DNA of 8,527 nucleotides, from NCBI GenBank assembly GCA_030613145.1, contig JAUWMM010000056.1, forward strand, positions 1 through 8,527, given 5' to 3'. Below, one piece after another: positions 1-6,940 of this stretch. The stretch comes from Desulfobacterales bacterium. Lineage in GTDB: Bacteria; Desulfobacterota; Desulfobacteria; Desulfobacterales; C00003060. The position numbers and the translations under genes were made by a program. The notes under the pieces are model-generated. The model ran no database searches, had not been told where the DNA came from, and was given only the letters and a program-made list of their open reading frames with translations. Within the stretch, counting starts at the first letter, position 1. Each line of letters opens with the position of its first letter.

Positions 1-1283
1 TCAACTTGCTGCAAAGTGAAGTCAATATCCTCATCTGTATGGGCGGCAGAGAGATACCAGTTCCCCCGGAAAATAAGCCGCACTCCAAAATCGATCAGTC
101 GTTTCTGGAAATAGTTGTAACTCTTGCCGTCATTGTCCATCAGGTCTCGGTACTCGAAGAGCTTCTTCCTCTGTGTAAAATGAACATGGAATGCCGTTTC
201 CCTGCCGCTTACAAGAACAGATAAATCATGTTTGCGTGCTGAGGCTCGAATCCCTTCCATAAGTCTAGTCCCTCTTAAGATCATATCTTTGTGCAACTGG
301 CCGTCGTTTTCGCGAAGACAATGCAGAGTCTCCCTTGCCGCGGCCATCCCGACCACGTTTCCGTTGAAAGTGCCTGCATGCATAACCTCACCCTTCGCGA
401 TCAGCCGCATGATCTCATCCCGACCCACCAAGGCAGAGACGGGGAACCCAGCAGCCAAGGCCTTACCCAATGTGGTCAGATCTGGCGTAACACCCAGCAG
501 GGTTTGGACGCCACCCGGATGGAAACGGAAACCGGTGATGACTTCGTCAAAAATGAGCAGGACTCCAAATCGGTCACACATTCCTCGAACTTCTTCCAAA
601 TAACCAGGTCTAGGCCAAATACCGCCATTATTGCACATTGCCGGTTCCATGAGGACGCAGGCGACCTCGTCACCATGACTTTTTAGGATTAACTCCAGAA
701 TATCAGCGTCGTTCCATGGCAAAACGATGGTCTCTTCGGCCACGCATTTTGACTGTCCTTTTGACTGCAAAATGGAAGGCGGCCGAGACCGATCTCCCAG
801 CTGGTCAGGCAGGACCCAAGTGCTTATATAAACATTGTCCGCCCAACCATGATAATGTCCCTCGAACTTTATGATCTTACTTCGGCCGGTAAAGCCTTTG
901 GCCAAACGAATGGCCAACTGAACAACGTCGGTACCCGACAGCGCAAATCGCACCTTTTCTGCACAGTCAATGACCTGTACCAAAATCTCGGCCACCTCAG
1001 CTTCAAGTTCGTGCTGACCGGCGTAAATCTGTCCCAGATCCATAGCCGCGTGGGCAGCCTCCAGCACTCGTCTTGGAGAATGACCCAAGATGAGTGGACC
1101 CAAGCCAAGCATATAGTCAATGTATACGTTGCCGTCCACATCGGACATCTTAGCCCCTTCGGCACGGGAAAAGGCCAGGGGCACCGGTTTCTCTAAAGAC
1201 CGTAAATGTGAAGAGACCCCAGCAGGCATTACTTCTTGGGCCCTTTTGTAGAGTTCGATTGATTTCTGGTAGCTACGATTCAT
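1..1283 (-). CDS. Class-III PLP aminotransferase, GSAM-like (3' end cut by window edge)
   Basis: This is a fold-type I, PLP-dependent cytoplasmic aminotransferase that moves an amino group between an amino donor and a keto acid or aldehyde. I translated the frame by hand: 427 codons are open with no stop, and the C-terminal motif SAAHTDEDID shows only roughly 10-25 residues are missing. Visible landmarks are an SGT phosphate-binding motif (116-118), YHG (144-146) whose aromatic residue stacks on PLP, MEP (212-214), the FDEV motif with PLP-nitrogen Asp246, LGKA with Schiff-base Lys274, and HAGTFNGN further on. The start is fixed: ATG at 1283 has GAGGAG 8 nt upstream and an in-frame TGA 15 nt upstream. 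It resembles glutamate-1-semialdehyde aminomutase, but SGTD, LGKALAAGFP and the amino-acid transporter context argue for a catabolic transaminase rather than HemL. The family is certain; the substrate is unknown. Confidence 0.95.
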   Translation of the reverse strand, partial: MNRSYQKSIELYKRAQEVMPAGVSSHLRSLEKPVPLAFSRAEGAKMSDVDGNVYIDYMLGLGPLILGHSPRRVLEAAHAAMDLGQIYAGQHELEAEVAEILVQVIDCAEKVRFALSGTDVVQLAIRLAKGFTGRSKIIKFEGHYHGWADNVYISTWVLPDQLGDRSRPPSILQSKGQSKCVAEETIVLPWNDADILELILKSHGDEVACVLMEPAMCNNGGIWPRPGYLEEVRGMCDRFGVLLIFDEVITGFRFHPGGVQTLLGVTPDLTTLGKALAAGFPVSALVGRDEIMRLIAKGEVMHAGTFNGNVVGMAAARETLHCLRENDGQLHKDMILRGTRLMEGIRASARKHDLSVLVSGRETAFHVHFTQRKKLFEYRDLMDNDGKSYNYFQKRLIDFGVRLIFRGNWYLSAAHTDEDIDFTLQQV

Positions 1284-1342
1284 CTTAGTTTCTCCTCAGT
1301 GGCCCAGAAAAGCGCCGAATATGCTGAACAGGGCAATTCCAC
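1280..1342 (-). CDS. Possible 20-codon leader peptide coupled to the aminotransferase
   Basis: A GTG at 1342 has GGAGG (1350-1354) 7 nt upstream and opens a 20-residue frame, MELPCSAYSALFWATEEKLR. Its TGA overlaps the aminotransferase ATG as ATGA. The ribosome binding site of the aminotransferase (GAGGAG, 1292-1297) lies inside its last codons. This arrangement would suit translational coupling or a leader peptide. The frame is short and could be chance. It resembles no known peptide and has no run of one amino acid typical of classical attenuators. Confidence 0.2.
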   Translation of the reverse strand: MELPCSAYSALFWATEEKLR

Positions 1343-1368
1343 CTTGCAGCCTCCAGCCCGCTTGAACA

Positions 1369-1404
1369 ATCATTGAAAACGAGGGGTTAAACTGTTTCAA
1401 TGAT
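1369..1404. repeat. 10-bp perfect inverted repeat upstream of the aminotransferase
   Basis: ATCATTGAAA (1369-1378) is matched exactly by its inverse TTTCAATGAT (1395-1404) across a 16-nt spacer. The 160-nt gap between livM and the aminotransferase (1284-1443) is the longest internal gap in the cluster. No T-run follows on the minus strand, so this is not a normal intrinsic terminator. The A+T-rich symmetric arms could be a regulator operator or an mRNA processing/stability hairpin; the sequence does not decide which. Confidence 0.5.
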
Positions 1405-1443
1405 GGAAGTACAGTCCTGGAAGTAGTTTGGGGAAATCATATT

Positions 1444-2424
1444 CTACATCAGTATCGTTCCAGAGTTTCGCTGCCGCTTGGTGGATCGTAATCCCTGGAA
1501 CCACCACGGCACTCTGACCTCGCCCCGGAGGAGCCCCATAACACCGCCAGGGAAGAAAAGACACACAATCATTACAACAATTGAATAGACAATAAGATGC
1601 CCGTAGGCAGACCATGTGGAGCGAGCGATTTCTCCAAGGGTATATATAAAGACTGCTCCCACAATAGGCCCCAGAAAAGTGCCCAGGCCCCCGAAAATGG
1701 CCATTACGAGCATTGCCTCGCTAATAACTATGTTAAAAACGTCAGAAGCCTCTATATAAACTACATAGTGGGCATAAAAGGCTCCCATAAGTCCTGGAAA
1801 AAACGAACTAATAATAAAAGCATACATGAGATAACGGTTGATATGAATCCCACACATCCGAGCGGCATCCTCGTTTTCCCGCAAGGCGACAAATCCTGCT
1901 CCAAGGCGCGACCTGATAATCCATTGAAATGCGGCAAGCGATGTCAATGTCAAACCGAGCATAGTATAGTAGAATAGGCATATATTGTTTGTAATGATTG
2001 GCAGACTCATGCCACGTGACGACTTTAGCCAAAAATCCTCATTGTAGAAGTACACATAGAGGATTTCAGCTAATCCCAGCATGCCAAGAGCAAAATACCC
2101 CCCCCTGAGCCTGATGAAAGGATAGCCGATAATTCCGGCAAATAGTGCAGCGAATAACGCACCTGCCAATAGAGTGAATGGGAAGGCAATCAGCCCATGG
2201 ACAGACAGGAAGGCCGCAGTATATGCCCCTAGGCCGTAAAAGGCTACTTGCCCAAAAGAGATAAGGCCAACATATCCGCCAAGAAGGTTCCAGCTACTCG
2301 CCATAACAACAAAGCTACCCACCAAAATCATCGAATGCAGCATGTATCCCGGCAACATTAGGGGAGCAGCCACAAGCACAGCTAGCACGGCTCCCATGAG
2401 AGCTAATTTTGCTTTTTTACTCAT
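1444..2424 (-). CDS. livM: HAAT-family ABC transporter permease LivM
   Basis: This is the second inner-membrane permease of a branched-chain amino acid/amide type importer; it pairs with LivH and is driven by LivG and LivF. The 326-residue product is of normal length and mostly hydrophobic, with about eight to nine membrane segments. Family landmarks are GGYVGLISFGQVAFYGLGAY (49-68), RLRGGYFALGMLGLAEI (105-121), the cytoplasmic coupling loop around GFVALRENEDAARMCGI (177-193), and GGLGTFLGPIVGA (245-257) followed by FFPGGVMGLL (290-299). The ATG lies 2 nt after the livH stop, so translation is probably coupled; a GGGAAGG in the livH tail is the nearest Shine-Dalgarno-like stretch. The C-terminal 25 residues are a polar, basic tail. 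The symbol is given by family resemblance; the transported substrate need not be leucine. Confidence 0.95.
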   Translation of the reverse strand: MSKKAKLALMGAVLAVLVAAPLMLPGYMLHSMILVGSFVVMASSWNLLGGYVGLISFGQVAFYGLGAYTAAFLSVHGLIAFPFTLLAGALFAALFAGIIGYPFIRLRGGYFALGMLGLAEILYVYFYNEDFWLKSSRGMSLPIITNNICLFYYTMLGLTLTSLAAFQWIIRSRLGAGFVALRENEDAARMCGIHINRYLMYAFIISSFFPGLMGAFYAHYVVYIEASDVFNIVISEAMLVMAIFGGLGTFLGPIVGAVFIYTLGEIARSTWSAYGHLIVYSIVVMIVCLFFPGGVMGLLRGEVRVPWWFQGLRSTKRQRNSGTILM

Positions 2425-2426
2425 GT

Positions 2427-3305
2427 CTAGACTGATGCCTTCCCGAACAGCCCCGAAGGCCTGAATAAAAGCACTAACAACAAAATAGAAAACCCTATGA
2501 TTGGTTTATAGATACCAGGCATGAAAAGGGTCCCCACCGCCTCAATAATTCCCACTAGGATCCCACCGACAGCGGCCCCCCAAAGGCTTCCCATACCACC
2601 TAATATAACGATAGTAAATGCTTTAAGGGTTTGTATTCCTCCCATACCAGGATGAAACACCTGAGAGGTAATCATAAGGGAGCCGGTCACAGAGGTCAGG
2701 GCCGAGCCAAGGCCAAAAGCAAGGCTAGAGACCAAACGTGTGTCGATGCCCATCAGTTGAGCAGCCTCCTCATCTTGGGCGCATACGCTCATGCACTTAC
2801 CTATCCAGGTGCGCTTCATAAATAAGTGTACCAGGACAAAAAATATACCTGCCATCACCAGAACGGCCATATCCTGAAGGTTGAGAATCACATCGGCGTC
2901 CATAAAATCCAGGCTCCATAGAGAGTATACCGTGACCACAGAACGCAGCTCTGACTTAAAAAAGATGAACATAAGCCCAACTATAAAAATGGACAATGCA
3001 TAGGTCATCACTAGCACAAAAGAATGGTCGTGCCGCACCGGATCAAGGAGGTAGCGCTGGATAATTTGTCCAAAAACAAACACAAGCCCAAATGTTAATA
3101 GTATTGAGAGGAAGGGGTCTACATGCAGAGCATGAAATAGCCAGTAGGTCAGATAGGCTCCAATAAGCAGGAATTCACCATGGGCAAAATTAATTATGTG
3201 CATCACCCCAAAAATTATTGCGAGACCGAGGGCCATTATTGCGTAAACGCCCCCTTGAAAAATTCCCGTAGATAGAGTCTGAATGAAACCGGCCAATGTT
3301 GGCAT
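2427..3305 (-). CDS. livH: HAAT-family ABC transporter permease LivH
   Basis: This is the first inner-membrane permease of the importer. The 292-residue product has about eight membrane segments and clear LivH landmarks: GGVYAIMALGLAIIFGVMHIINFAHGEF (18-45), a coupling loop around CAQDEEAAQLMGID (175-188), and ILGGMGSLWGAAVGGILVG (234-252) leading to LLFRPSGLFG (279-288). I chose ATG 3305 over the upstream in-frame TTG at 3371 because ATG 3305 has GAAGGA at a 6-nt spacing and gives the usual LivH N-terminus (MPTLAGFIQTL). The longer form would add 22 residues encoded by a strong hairpin. It sits 69 nt after the binding-protein gene and 2 nt before livM. Nothing appears damaged. Confidence 0.95.
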   Translation of the reverse strand: MPTLAGFIQTLSTGIFQGGVYAIMALGLAIIFGVMHIINFAHGEFLLIGAYLTYWLFHALHVDPFLSILLTFGLVFVFGQIIQRYLLDPVRHDHSFVLVMTYALSIFIVGLMFIFFKSELRSVVTVYSLWSLDFMDADVILNLQDMAVLVMAGIFFVLVHLFMKRTWIGKCMSVCAQDEEAAQLMGIDTRLVSSLAFGLGSALTSVTGSLMITSQVFHPGMGGIQTLKAFTIVILGGMGSLWGAAVGGILVGIIEAVGTLFMPGIYKPIIGFSILLLVLLFRPSGLFGKASV

Positions 3306-3311
3306 CTTTCG

Positions 3312-3317
3312 TCCTTC
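3312..3317 (-). promoter_or_regulatory. Ribosome binding site deciding the livH start
   Basis: GAAGGA on the minus strand lies 6 nt from ATG 3305 and only 2 nt past the 3' base of the intercistronic hairpin at 3320-3355. No comparable site precedes the TTG at 3371, so this site fixes the livH start. Its closeness to the hairpin means RNA folding could influence livH initiation. Confidence 0.6.
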
Positions 3318-3319
3318 AA

Positions 3320-3355
3320 AGGAGTGGGGGGAGTATTTAATCTCCGCCCACTCCT
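3320..3355 (-). promoter_or_regulatory. Strong intercistronic hairpin between the binding-protein gene and livH
   Basis: The arms pair as 9 bp (3320-3328 with 3347-3355), one G-G position on the strand shown (3329/3346), then 4 bp (3330-3333 with 3342-3345), closing an 8-nt AT-rich loop (3334-3341). It is mostly G+C. In the transcript it is followed by UUGAAGG, not a U-run, so it is not a standard intrinsic terminator. Placement directly after the binding-protein gene is typical of hairpins that block 3' exonucleases and leave binding-protein mRNA more abundant than permease mRNA; this role is inferred. Confidence 0.65.
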
Positions 3356-3374
3356 GATATGGTATGTTCAATCA

Positions 3375-4583
3375 TTAACGGAATGGATAGATAACCGGAG
3401 CCTGCGCTACTTCCGGTGGCCACACGCCAACTGTTTTACCCTTCTGGTTTTGGCTGATATAGGTGCCACCGTAACCAGCATTCCAGCCTTCAGGGGCAAA
3501 TTTAACATGGCACCAGGCTATATCCATGTCTAGACCAGCAATAGCGTTGCGGACTTTCACTGGATCAAGGCTTTGGGCCTTTTCGACCGCAGCCTTCAAG
3601 ACCTGTGCCACTCCGTAAGCCCAGGCATGGCTGTAGATGGGATCTTTCCCGAACTTGGCCTTGAAGGCCTTAACAAACTCAGGATAGCCACCTCTCTGCC
3701 ATGATGGAGATAGAGGGTATGCAGAGCAGTATTTGTAACCGATTGGACCGAGTTCCTTCCACTCTGGCAGGTCTGGTCCGGTGCCCAGGAATATGGTCTT
3801 GAACTTCATTTTGAGTTTGGCGATGCCCCTTGCTAAGATTATACTGTCGTTGTAATAGGATACGGCACACAATATTTCAGCCCCTTTGCCTTTGATTTTC
3901 TGAAGCATAGGGGTGAAATCTCCTGTTTTGGCATCATACATACCCTGATGGACGACATCCAAGCCGACCTCTTTAGCCCTCTTCACACACCGGTCTACGG
4001 CGTCTCGACCGTATGCCCCACTCACGCCTATGATGGCGATTTTGTTGGGCTTGGCTTCGCCTTTGGGGCCCCATTTTTCGAAATTATTAACCATATCGAT
4101 AAACGGCACCGAATAGGACCCGCCAAAGTAACTACTAGCACAGATGCCAAAGTGGTAAGTGTAGCCCTTGTTGTAAAGAGACTCACCTGCCGCATACGAG
4201 CTAACTATCGGCACCTTATGTTTTTCTGCAACGCTTGCTGCCGCGGCAGTTACCGAAGAACCCAAGGGCCCAAACAGAGCAATGGCCTTTTCTTTGGTCA
4301 CCAGCTTTTCGTAGATTGTAATGGCCGTAGCAGGATCAGTCTGATCGTCCTGCATAACAAGTTTGACCTTTTTCCCCAACAAGCCTCCAGATTTGTTGAT
4401 CATGTCTACACCAAGGGTGTAGCCATCTCTAAAGTAAGGAGCTTCGCTCGATAAGCCGCCGGTGAATGGAAGAGAGCATCCAATGACCAACTCTTCTTCA
4501 GCCACGGCCGTTTGGTTAAGTGAAACTAGCCCACAAACCACAAAAACAGATAGTAAAGTCCACATGATTAAACTTTTTCTCAT
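3375..4583 (-). CDS. Periplasmic amino-acid/amide-binding protein of the HAAT importer (LivJ/LivK-like)
   Basis: This is a type-I periplasmic binding protein (Peripla_BP_6 fold) that captures the substrate and delivers it to LivH/LivM. The 402-residue product starts with a Sec signal peptide: basic MRKS, a hydrophobic stretch from 5 to 22, and a likely cut after AVA at 28. No lipobox is seen, although Cys17 lies in the hydrophobic core. The mature start ELVIGCSLPFTGG is typical. VKLVMQDDQTDPATAI (73-88) and FGPLGSSVTAAAA (104-116) are the usual lobe-1 segments; the GSS loop matches where LivJ-type proteins grip the ligand carboxylate. Lobe 2 carries KIAIIGVSGAYGRD (181-194). The start at 4583 has AGGAGG 6 nt upstream, the best ribosome site in the window. 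It ends in tandem TAA TGA stops. The ligand is not predictable by eye. Confidence 0.95.
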   Translation of the reverse strand: MRKSLIMWTLLSVFVVCGLVSLNQTAVAEEELVIGCSLPFTGGLSSEAPYFRDGYTLGVDMINKSGGLLGKKVKLVMQDDQTDPATAITIYEKLVTKEKAIALFGPLGSSVTAAAASVAEKHKVPIVSSYAAGESLYNKGYTYHFGICASSYFGGSYSVPFIDMVNNFEKWGPKGEAKPNKIAIIGVSGAYGRDAVDRCVKRAKEVGLDVVHQGMYDAKTGDFTPMLQKIKGKGAEILCAVSYYNDSIILARGIAKLKMKFKTIFLGTGPDLPEWKELGPIGYKYCSAYPLSPSWQRGGYPEFVKAFKAKFGKDPIYSHAWAYGVAQVLKAAVEKAQSLDPVKVRNAIAGLDMDIAWCHVKFAPEGWNAGYGGTYISQNQKGKTVGVWPPEVAQAPVIYPFR

Positions 4584-4618
4584 AATTTTCCTCCTTTCCT
4601 TTCTGGAACATTGTTATT

Positions 4619-4644
4619 AAAAGACCTCTTTCCTACGCGAGGTC
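4619..4644 (-). terminator. Weak intrinsic terminator or attenuator ahead of the binding-protein gene
   Basis: On the minus strand GACCTC (4644-4639), a 10-nt loop, and GAGGTC (4628-4623) are followed at once by TTTT (4622-4619) and AAT. The 6-bp stem is short for full termination, so partial read-through is expected. It lies 36 nt before the binding-protein ATG, in the 107-nt gap after the oxidoreductase gene. An overlapping alternative stem (4638-4650) could prevent it from forming. Confidence 0.4.
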
Positions 4645-4650
4645 GCCTCG
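4638..4650 (-). promoter_or_regulatory. Alternative stem overlapping the terminator-like hairpin
   Basis: CGAGG and CCTCG (4650-4646 with 4642-4638) form a 5-bp stem with a 3-nt loop. It uses bases of the upstream arm of the terminator-like hairpin, so the two cannot form together. It is transcribed first, as an anti-terminator would be. A third small hairpin, CCAGC/GCTGG with a 3-nt loop, sits at 4668-4680. The structures are visible, but a regulatory role is only a suggestion. Confidence 0.3.
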
Positions 4651-4690
4651 GCATATCACCCGTGAGTCCAGCTAGGCTGGCCCATAAGCC

Positions 4691-5674
4691 TTATCTTATA
4701 AACAAAGGCATCAGGTCAGTTGACCCAAAAAGTCCTGACACTTTCTGTCTATTCAACTCGACAGCGCGGGCTAAATAACCCACGGCCGGGCCAGCAGTGT
4801 TAGCGAACATGCTGGTTTCATCCCCAAGGGTCAAGGTATGTGATGCCTGGCGCTCATCGAAAGTGCGCCCCATCACCGTAACGGTGGTGCTCTCCGGTTT
4901 GATATCGCGCTTGGTATCTATGCGCCCTCCTACCTCAACCTTCTCCCTCGAGGTCACGCCAGCCCATTCTATAAGTACGTCGTCTCCATGAGAGAGGCCA
5001 GAGACCTCCAGTATACCATTCTGTTCTTCGAGAATCGCGTGAATATCGTCGCGAGTGAGAGCCTCGGCCCGGTCAACACCCATCCCTCTAAAGCCGGCAA
5101 GAATTTCCCGTAAGGAGGCTTCGTCCCGATCTAAATAATTTGTAATGCCTACCCCAAAACGAATTTTAATACCGTCAACTTCTAAAAACGAGTGGGAGAT
5201 CAGGGACGCAGCTGCAGTCAATAATCCAGGCGTACAGCCGCAGCCGGTGATATAAGTCAAACCGGCATTGCGGATCTCCTGCCTCAGCCGGGATAAGTGT
5301 TCCAAGGCACGGCTCTGGTCGAGCACATCCACTACGGCTCCCTTGAAACCCAACTCAATGAGACGCTGGACCTGCCGGGTCACTAGGTCGTGGGGGAGGC
5401 TGGGCACGGTTAAAATCAGGCCCTCCAAATCAGGCACATCCCTGATAAGTGCACTCAGTGGATCAGGATCTTCCAAGCCTGCCTGTGGTATATCCGCTAA
5501 ACGGCCTGTGGTCTTTGCGATCCTGAGGGCCTCTGTTACGTTTACACCATCAGGGAAAACTACCAGATCCAGTTTATCGGATAGCCCCATAACTTGAAAC
5601 CCAGACTTCAAGTCCATTATTGTGGCTGCTGCCATGCCGATACCACCAGTGCCAATAACAGCCGTTTTAATCAA
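4691..5674 (-). CDS. Saccharopine-dehydrogenase-like NAD(P)-binding oxidoreductase
   Basis: This is a soluble Rossmann-fold enzyme likely to oxidise or reduce a C-N bond with NAD(P). The 327-residue product opens with MIKTAVIGTGGIGMAAA, whose GTGGIG (8-13) is the dinucleotide loop. ILTVPSLPHDLVTRQV (87-102) and VVDVLDQS (114-121) follow the Rossmann pattern. GCGCTPGLLTAAASL (144-158) recalls the GCGxxPG segment of carboxynorspermidine/saccharopine dehydrogenases, which is the main reason for this call. It is shorter than those enzymes (usually about 400 residues). I preferred TTG 5674 as the start because GGAGGA precedes it closely and the product then begins at the first beta strand; ATG 5686 (12 nt upstream, same frame) is the alternative but lacks a ribosome site. 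It overlaps the M20 gene by 8 nt, so the two are probably co-translated. The exact reaction is unknown; a dihydrodipicolinate-reductase-like or diamino-acid dehydrogenase role is possible. Confidence 0.8.
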   Translation of the reverse strand: MIKTAVIGTGGIGMAAATIMDLKSGFQVMGLSDKLDLVVFPDGVNVTEALRIAKTTGRLADIPQAGLEDPDPLSALIRDVPDLEGLILTVPSLPHDLVTRQVQRLIELGFKGAVVDVLDQSRALEHLSRLRQEIRNAGLTYITGCGCTPGLLTAAASLISHSFLEVDGIKIRFGVGITNYLDRDEASLREILAGFRGMGVDRAEALTRDDIHAILEEQNGILEVSGLSHGDDVLIEWAGVTSREKVEVGGRIDTKRDIKPESTTVTVMGRTFDERQASHTLTLGDETSMFANTAGPAVGYLARAVELNRQKVSGLFGSTDLMPLFIR

Positions 5675-6926
5675 GAGTTCCTCCATTATTGAATGACCAT
5701 TTGTATATGGCAAGCGCCAGTGTCTTGGTGGCGGTTATCACGTCTTTTATCTCCACATATTCATCTACCGCATGCATCTGGGTGATCTTGCCTGGACCGA
5801 AAATCACAGTGGGAATATTGCCGTAATTGTTAATAACCCAAGGATCACACGCCCCTTCATGACCGCTCATCCTAGGAGCCCATCCAGTGACCCGTGAAAA
5901 AGATTCCTTAAGACAAACCACCAAAGGATTGTCCTCAGATACCTCCATTGACTCAGCATAGAGGCCTTTCCAGCGGAACTTCGGAGGCCTTTGCCTCATG
6001 AATGGATCCTGTGCAGCAACTCTGGCCACATACTGCTCCACGAGTTGACGCGTTTCCTCTGCCTTCATTCCGGGGAGCATTCTCACCATGCCACCGATGA
6101 CAGCCTCGTCTGGCAGGACCGTGGTTTGGATTCCAGAATGAAACGAAGTAACATAAATGTTCATTGAACCAGGCGGGAAGAGGGGATGATTGTGTGTCAC
6201 TCTAAGTATCGATTCAAGATCCATCATAGCCTGCACCAACCGGTACCCCTTATCGATGGGACTAACTGCGTTATCCTTCCGAGAGATAGGGGTGGGCTGG
6301 CCATAAACATGAAGAAAGAATTCAATGATCCCACTGTGGGCTCGTTGAATATCGAGATCAGAGGCTTCACAGTTAATGCATGCATCGGCAGTATGTCCCC
6401 GTAAAAGTCCAGCCAAAGATCCATTAATGCCGTTTTCCTCGTCCACTACTGTTTCCAATAGGATTCGACCTGTGGGTCTCAAATTGAGTGATTTCAAAAC
6501 TTTTAGGGCCATAATCATCGCCGCCAGCCCGCCCTTCATGTCCGAAGCCCCTCTGCCGTAAACCTTGTTATTTATAATCTCGCCACCAAAAGGATCTTTA
6601 CTCCAGCCTGGTCCAGGTTTGACTACATCCACATGGCCATTCAAGAGCAGCGACCGCCCGCTCCCGTTACCAGCCCAGATACCCACTACCACAGGCCTGT
6701 TTTCGAAATTGCTCTCCACTTGAGAACAAATGGGATGGCGTTTTAACTCTTCCGCATTCGGTTCCCACAAGTCAACATTCAATCCCATTTCTTCCAGAGT
6801 CCGGGCTATCTCTTTCTGAATAGGACCTTCATTTCCTGTGATCGATTCCAAGCGAATCAGCCTAACCAGAAATGCGATGACCTCATCGCCCATCTGCTCA
6901 ACTTGTTTTAGGATATGTTCGTACAT
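5667..6926 (-). CDS. M20-family zinc metallopeptidase/deacylase (ArgE/DapE/CPG2-like)
   Basis: This is a cytoplasmic di-metal amidohydrolase that would cut an amide bond, such as an N-acyl amino acid or dipeptide. The length of 419 residues is normal for the family. Metal and catalytic landmarks are complete: NGHVDVV with His98 and Asp100, GRGASDMKGG with bridging Asp129, VDEENG with general base Glu163 and ligand Glu164, CEASD with Glu187, and MHAVDEYVE with His385. The lid/dimerisation domain runs from about 195 to 305. Where most relatives have a G-x-A-H-A/S stretch whose His completes the partner active site, this protein reads YGQPTPISRKDN (208-219) with no His. ATG 6926 is 14 nt after the livF stop and has only a weak AGAG ahead of it, so translation may depend on coupling to livF. 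It overlaps the next gene by 8 nt. Family certain; substrate unknown. Confidence 0.92.
   Translation of the reverse strand: MYEHILKQVEQMGDEVIAFLVRLIRLESITGNEGPIQKEIARTLEEMGLNVDLWEPNAEELKRHPICSQVESNFENRPVVVGIWAGNGSGRSLLLNGHVDVVKPGPGWSKDPFGGEIINNKVYGRGASDMKGGLAAMIMALKVLKSLNLRPTGRILLETVVDEENGINGSLAGLLRGHTADACINCEASDLDIQRAHSGIIEFFLHVYGQPTPISRKDNAVSPIDKGYRLVQAMMDLESILRVTHNHPLFPPGSMNIYVTSFHSGIQTTVLPDEAVIGGMVRMLPGMKAEETRQLVEQYVARVAAQDPFMRQRPPKFRWKGLYAESMEVSEDNPLVVCLKESFSRVTGWAPRMSGHEGACDPWVINNYGNIPTVIFGPGKITQMHAVDEYVEIKDVITATKTLALAIYKWSFNNGGTLD
5679..5684 (-). promoter_or_regulatory. Ribosome binding site favouring a TTG start for the oxidoreductase
   Basis: GGAGGA ends 4 nt before TTG 5674, with the GGAGG core 5 nt away. 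The same bases would be codons 1-3 if ATG 5686 were used, and that ATG is preceded only by AT-rich, non-complementary sequence. The overlap TTGATTAA joins this start to the M20 stop. Confidence 0.55.
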
Positions 6927-6940
6927 CTCTGACTCTTTAT

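Noticed and set aside
476..1165. Separate short minus-strand frames that might suggest a broken aminotransferase gene
   Set aside because: Another minus-strand frame is open without a stop from 1283 to the window edge and carries every class-III aminotransferase motif, so the gene is intact as far as visible.
291..1196. Plus-strand frames of 115-131 codons opposite the aminotransferase
   Set aside because: They are antisense shadows of a conserved coding region with no recognisable protein features.
3320..3355. Intrinsic terminator call for the hairpin after the binding-protein gene
   Set aside because: No T-run follows on the transcribed side, and livH and livM continue in the same direction just after it.
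3306..3371. 22-residue N-terminal extension of LivH from TTG 3371
   Set aside because: It has no ribosome site, is encoded by a hairpin, and is absent from the usual LivH N-terminus; ATG 3305 has GAAGGA at good spacing.
3948..4454. 168-codon plus-strand frame opposite the binding-protein gene
   Set aside because: It lies wholly antisense to a well-supported gene, has no family motifs and has no clear ribosome site.
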